A program made the translations under genes and the position numbers. Below the pieces are notes generated by a model. It searched no databases. It saw only the letters and a list, made by a program, of their open reading frames with translations, and had not been told where the DNA came from. Below are positions 60,608 through 64,000 of a stretch of DNA of 64,000 nt, piece by piece. The stretch is from Clostridium sp. NkU-1. Lineage in GTDB: Bacteria; Bacillota_A; Clostridia; Lachnospirales; Lachnospiraceae. Location of the stretch: assembly GCA_001312405.1 (NCBI GenBank), contig BBDR01000004.1:310001-374000 (forward strand). The letters run 5' to 3'. The first letter of the stretch is position 1, and each line of letters opens with the position of its first letter.

Positions 60608-60636
60608 ATTCTATAATAGAAAGAGTTTCTTTGCAA
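60608..60636 (-). promoter_or_regulatory. Probable pfp promoter
   Basis: On the minus strand TTGCAA (60631-60636), 17 bp, TAGAAT (60608-60613). Confidence 0.5.
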
Positions 60637-61052
60637 CGGTAATTTCGGGAAATAAATGGCCCATAAAAAGGGAGGAGCCGGTGGAATGTGACTTCCACCG
60701 GCCAGTTATGAAAAAAAAGTTTTAATTTTAACAAGTATTGGAGTTCTCCTTGTTACTGTCTTAAGTATAGAGCATAGATGTGAAAAAAAGTTTGTAGAAG
60801 CTGTAAATAAACTTTGTACGTCTTGTGAAGAAATTGTGAATGAATAATATTAGCTTATTATAGTGATTACTGCTGATTTATGTATTGATAGCCGATTATA
60901 AATGAATAATTATGAAGTTAGAGCGTTATAAAATCGCACTGGTAGTAACATACTACACAACAAACTATACAACACTATAAAATCTTCTCTATTTCCGTTC
61001 TAAACCATTCAATGTCCATGTGAGTGTAAACTCTATCTGTTAGATCTTTTGA
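60637..61052. other. Intergenic with one perfect hairpin
   Basis: GCCGGTGGAA/TTCCACCGGC (60677-60702) forms a perfect 10-bp stem without a T tract. Nothing else recognised in this A/T-rich stretch. Confidence 0.4.
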
Positions 61053-61268
61053 ATGAAAGAATACCGTAATATCCCATTTGCTTTCATGGGAATGAAGGTG
61101 ATTTTAAAATCAGGAAGCAGAGGAAATATTAAAGGAACCATTGGTGGTTCAAATGACAGTATGAACTTGGATATCTGCTTTGATGGAACCAGCCATAAAG
61201 AAAATTGTCATCCACATTATAAATTGGTTTATTTAGATAATAGCGGGAAGGTTGTAGCTGGATATTAG
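61053..61268 (+). CDS. Hypothetical protein, 71 residues
   Basis: Small soluble protein starting MKEYRNIPFAFMGMKVILKS, with GNIKGTIGGSNDSMNLDICF and several His/Cys (SHKENCHPHYK). The beta-rich, Gly-containing pattern could be a small SH3-like barrel. No family recognised and the ribosome site is weak. Its place before a phage-type zinc-ribbon gene suggests a mobile-element cargo gene. Confidence 0.4.
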   Translation: MKEYRNIPFAFMGMKVILKSGSRGNIKGTIGGSNDSMNLDICFDGTSHKENCHPHYKLVYLDNSGKVVAGY

Positions 61269-61307
61269 TCAGGATCCAAACGAACCAGGGCAGAGAGGAG
61301 TAAAAGT

Positions 61308-61571
61308 ATGTCAGAATATTTAGCAGAGAGAACACTTACGAACATGAGATCTGGTTTGTCTATGACAAGGGCGGGAATAAACGCAGTGAATGAAAAGATG
61401 GCACTGAAAATGGCTATAAGTGCTTTGGAAAAACAGATTCCGGTTCAGCCTGTAAATGGCGGTGCATTCGGTAAATGCCCAGATTGCGGTTATGAATTTA
61501 ATTCGGAGCTTCTGGAGGTGTACAATTTAAAATTCTGTCTGAATTGTAGAAAGAAGATTAAATATTGCTAA
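61308..61571 (+). CDS. Phage-type small zinc-ribbon protein
   Basis: 87 residues. Helical N-terminal half (MALKMAISALEKQIPVQPV) and a C-terminal ribbon CPDC ... CLNC. This ALEKQIPVKP-zinc-ribbon layout is common in Clostridial prophages and integrative elements, function unknown. GAGAGGAG site upstream. Confidence 0.65.
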   Translation: MSEYLAERTLTNMRSGLSMTRAGINAVNEKMALKMAISALEKQIPVQPVNGGAFGKCPDCGYEFNSELLEVYNLKFCLNCRKKIKYC

Positions 61572-61591
61572 ACCGGAAATAGGAGCATCAG

Positions 61592-61794
61592 ATGAAGCAG
61601 AAAGAAGAAATCCGTCATGCGATAACGGAAGTCCTTAAAAGAGAAGAACAGATGCCAAAGAAAAATTTAATCGAAGCTGTGTATGCAAGACTTACGGTTA
61701 TTCAAGTAGAAGTCAAGGCCGTGTGTCCGAGATAAAAAAAGAGGGCATTGTATACTGCGTCAATGATTCACCGGGGTGGATGGGCATCTATTAA
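61592..61794 (+). CDS. Small winged-helix-like protein, frame-shifted
   Basis: About 66 residues: MKQKEEIRHAITEVLKREEQ, then KNLIEAVYARTYGYSSRSQG and EIKKEGIVYCVNDSPGWMG. It looks like a short helix-turn-helix with a beta wing. One base is missing near 61692; without it the frame stops early. Located 21 bp after the zinc-ribbon gene, same operon. Phage-like; no name. Confidence 0.5.
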
Positions 61795-61812
61795 AAAACG
61801 AATTAACACTTT

Positions 61813-62097
61813 TTATTTGCAATCAAAAATAGTCTTGGCTGCAAGATATTTCCCGAAATCATCCTTCCATTTTTGGTGAATCTCTGATGAATCCCATACA
61901 GTCAGAATGTCCGGCTCAAAAACCATTTTTATCATTAAATCATGACGGTTTTCCCTGTCAATACAAGATGAAAATGTCTGAACCTGTTGGATTCCAGGTA
62001 TCTCAGTTGCATGTGAAAACAGATCATTAATTTGGCTGATTAATTCTTCTTTATTAGAAACAGTATCTAGAAATTTTACAATGATATAGTGTGTCAT
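61813..62097 (-). CDS. Dabb (stress-responsive alpha/beta barrel) protein
   Basis: 94-residue ferredoxin-like barrel of the Dabb family, MTHYIIVKFLDTVSNKEELI at the start and HDLMIKMVFEPDILTVWDSS in the middle. Family members are dimers found in stress or aromatic metabolism; role here unknown. Intact, own promoter region upstream. Confidence 0.8.
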   Translation of the reverse strand: MTHYIIVKFLDTVSNKEELISQINDLFSHATEIPGIQQVQTFSSCIDRENRHDLMIKMVFEPDILTVWDSSEIHQKWKDDFGKYLAAKTIFDCK

Positions 62098-62180
62098 AGT
62101 GTCTCCTTATTATATAGTTTTTATTTTATAATAGCACATTTTATAGTTATTGAAAACCAAAGTTTGACGGAGGAAATGAT

Positions 62181-62699
62181 ATGAAGGTAGAAGTAAATAA
62201 ACCAGATATAATACAGTTTTGCATTAGCCCGGAAAAAGAAGATGAATTATATACAAGCTGCATGTGGGCAAGGATCACATTTGACAATAAAAACTGGTCT
62301 ATGATGGCTCAGTCAGATTGTGGAGATGATTCTTATTCCTGGGTACCGGAAAAAGATAGAACATTTTTACAACTGATGCAGCGGATTGACGGAGAATACC
62401 TTCTTGGAAAGGTATCTGATCGGAGGCGATTTGATGAGTAATCAAGCAAAAAGAACTTGATTGATTGGGTTTCGTCTGAATTGGATTCAGAAAGGCTTGC
62501 CAAAGAAATTAAGGGGATAAATGCCAGTTCAGAAGAGCGTTTTATAAGAGAGGTAGAGGAAATCGATGGCATGGAGGATTTTCAGGATTTATGGGAATGC
62601 CTTGAACATGACTATCCACAATCCGCAAAAACCTTTTGTAGAATATTTACAGAATGCATACAGCCGGAAATCAGAAAGTATTTGAAATTTGTGAAATAG
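62181..62699 (+). pseudogene. Phage-like protein interrupted by an in-frame stop
   Basis: Residues 1-86 (MKVEVNKPDIIQFCISPEKE ... LGKVSDRRRFDE) and, in the same frame after TAA at 62439-62441, SSKKNLIDWVSSELDSE to FCRIFTECIQPEIRKYLKFVK. The two halves together resemble a single ~170-residue protein type common in Clostridial mobile elements. Either a nonsense mutation, or a base error in the stop codon. GGAGGAA site before the start. Confidence 0.5.
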
Positions 62700-63011
62700 T
62701 AATGCATCCGGCATTACATAACCTTCCGGCCTGACTGGCAGAACCGGGGCGGGAGGAGATCACTATTTCTTTAAATATTTGATGCAGCATAAAATTACCA
62801 AAATATAGGCAATGAATTTTAAAACTTCAGATGTATAAACAAGCAATGGCAAAAATTGTATAAAGTAAATTGGAAAAATTTCTCAACATGTAACACCTCA
62901 TTTTATTTTTTAATTAAATTATATTATAAATAATTTAAAATAATAGTAGGTTAAACATTAAAGATTATTTACAAAAATTAGTATTTGCCGAAGTAGGTTA
63001 GATAAGGTCAT
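62700..63011. other. Intergenic, no gene recognised
   Basis: A/T-rich, no ORF with a ribosome site, no strong hairpin. Confidence 0.3.
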
Positions 63012-63466
63012 TTAAGGTAACGCTTTCTTTATCATATCCTTTAGATGATCGGGAATATCATATGTTTTTAAATGTACAAAGCTAATAAATGTTTTATTCC
63101 CAGATGAATCTATCTGATATGATGCTTCGTCATATCCGACCGGATCATGTGCCCCTATCATTGGATTGATACCAAAAGTGATATTTATTTTTCCAAGTTC
63201 TTTTGAGATCTTTTGAACTTTTATTTTATAATTATAAATAGCTGGGGTCATTGTAAAATATTCGTCGTAAAAGCTGTCAGAGGCGGATGTAATATCCTCT
63301 ATAAATAGTGCTATTATCAATTCATCCTTTATCTCAGCAGGGGAAGTGACATCAACAACAAATGTGCTTTGAGTTTTATATTTATTAATAAAATTGGCAG
63401 ATATTGATAGTAACAAAAAAAACATACTAAAACCAAGTATATAATTAAAATCTTCCGATTTTTCAT
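63012..63466 (-). CDS. DUF3888 family exported protein
   Basis: About 151 residues: N-terminal hydrophobic anchor (MKNRKILIIYLVLV plus FFLLLSISANF), then a DUF3888 domain with ELIIALFIEDITSASDSFYD and IGAHDPVGYDEASYQID. Function unknown. A lost base in the A8 run 63415-63422 separates the first 16 codons; the true start is 63466 with GAGGTAA upstream. Probably secreted or membrane-anchored. Confidence 0.7.
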
Positions 63467-63603
63467 GACTTTACCTCATTGAGAATTGTTTTATTAATAA
63501 AAGATATTATTTCCAGAAGATACTTATTCCGAGAAATTCGTTAATTAAACTGATATTTTATTGTTTTCTAAAATATTACAATGTTGAATCACGGGGCTAC
63601 AAA

Positions 63604-63640
63604 GAAAAATGCCCTCAAGATTAATATGAGGACATTTTTC
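63604..63640. terminator. Bidirectional terminator
   Basis: AAAAATGCCCTCA / TGAGGACATTTTT with a short loop. Confidence 0.65.
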
Positions 63641-63819
63641 TAACTAAGGTTAAAGCAGTCAACAATACTTCATTAACAACCTATTGTTATTTCCGCATTG
63701 CCATCCATAGCTTGACACCTCCGTCTATAATGATGTGCTCTTTGATGAACACAATATTATTATGAGCATAATCTATAAAAATATTATGGTAATAAACAGT
63801 AAATAAAAAAACGAGAAAA

Positions 63820-64000
63820 TTGAACATGAAAATTTATTTGATGTTAATTACGGTAAAATAGCAAAAAATGAATATAGTAATATTGAAATGGGGTTATTTA
63901 CGAAACCTGATATTCGATAATCAAGATAAAACAAAGGCGTTTTTTTGAAGATGAACAAACTAAAGAGAAAGATGTATATACTCTTATGGAAAACAAAATC
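63820..64000 (+). pseudogene. Degraded or partial coding region at right edge
   Basis: Coding-like pieces in different frames: EHENLFDVNYGKIAKNEYSN to GLFTKPD (from about 63822), then IFDNQDKTKAFF, then EDEQTKEKDVYTLMENKI to the edge. Joining them needs two indels and no start is visible, so this is either an error-rich partial gene or a relic. No family recognised. Confidence 0.35.

Noticed and set aside
63660..63720. 11-codon minus-strand ORF (MDGNAEITIGC) with GGAGGTG
   Set aside because: Too short and without neighbours or repeats to support translation; noted only.
1..64000. CRISPR array, insertion sequence or rRNA operon
   Set aside because: No spaced direct repeats of the right size, no transposase ORF and no rRNA sequence found on reading.

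Overview
The window (about 64 kb, moderate G+C, low-GC Gram-positive style Shine-Dalgarno sites and sigma-A promoters) reads as chromosomal DNA of a spore-forming Clostridia, most likely Lachnospiraceae of the Lacrimispora/Clostridium sphenoides type. Supporting signs are a thrS T-box, an infC-rpmI-rplT operon behind a structured leader, a YlmC/YmxH sporulation protein, NrdR with an anaerobic ribonucleotide reductase, a large xanthine-dehydrogenase-type molybdenum hydroxylase cluster, and a PPi-type phosphofructokinase. The genus is an inference; no 16S rRNA is present.

Read the coordinates with one caution. More than twenty conserved genes (coaBC, prfC, pepV, metQ, aroQ, argS, the SNF2 helicase, nrdD, thrS, infC, the xdh genes, pfp and others) are broken by single-base indels. 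Many are 7-base A or T runs where the protein family requires 6; others are single-base losses. This looks like sequencing/assembly error rather than gene decay. Such genes are given here as single CDS over their full span, with the shift positions stated.

Layout. 1-12.6 kb: housekeeping genes (coaBC, esterase, prfC, yqeY, dipeptidase), a methionine ABC transporter metNIQ behind a Met-rich leader ORF and terminator, two membrane proteins, ylmC, nrdR-yqeG, aroQ-efp. 12.8-23.1 kb: a divergent catabolic locus with sulfatase-ROK regulator-MFS leftwards and a sugar ABC transporter (no ATPase), phosphodiesterase, PhnP-like metallohydrolase and MgtC-like gene rightwards. 23.4-33.9 kb: argS, SWIM/SNF2 helicase, flavoprotein, nrdDG with an NrdR box, and a LytTR regulator/membrane protein pair. 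34.0-41.7 kb, minus strand: a molybdenum hydroxylase operon (two molybdopterin proteins, an FeS subunit, a FAD subunit, a MocA/YgfJ-type nucleotidyltransferase) preceded by a nucleotidyltransferase-ModE-HTH fusion, with a perfect 21-bp palindrome over the operon promoter. 42-50 kb: a coupled small ORF plus formamidase, ilvE, an AEC transporter, T-box-thrS, DUF1540, an EamA half transporter, infC-rpmI-rplT.

50-64 kb is accessory in character: a type I toxin-antitoxin-like cassette, a DnaA-box cluster, a Cys-rich peptide gene behind duplicated sigma-K-like promoter boxes, an NCS2 permease, tRNA-Asn and four tRNA-Leu genes, an L,D-transpeptidase, a MerR/GyrI regulator, a PAS-GGDEF protein, a phosphofructokinase, then small phage-like and degraded genes to the right edge. 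The least described pieces are the toxin cassette, the Met-rich attenuator, the ModE-fusion/operator pair, the sulfatase-phosphodiesterase locus and the Cys-rich peptide.
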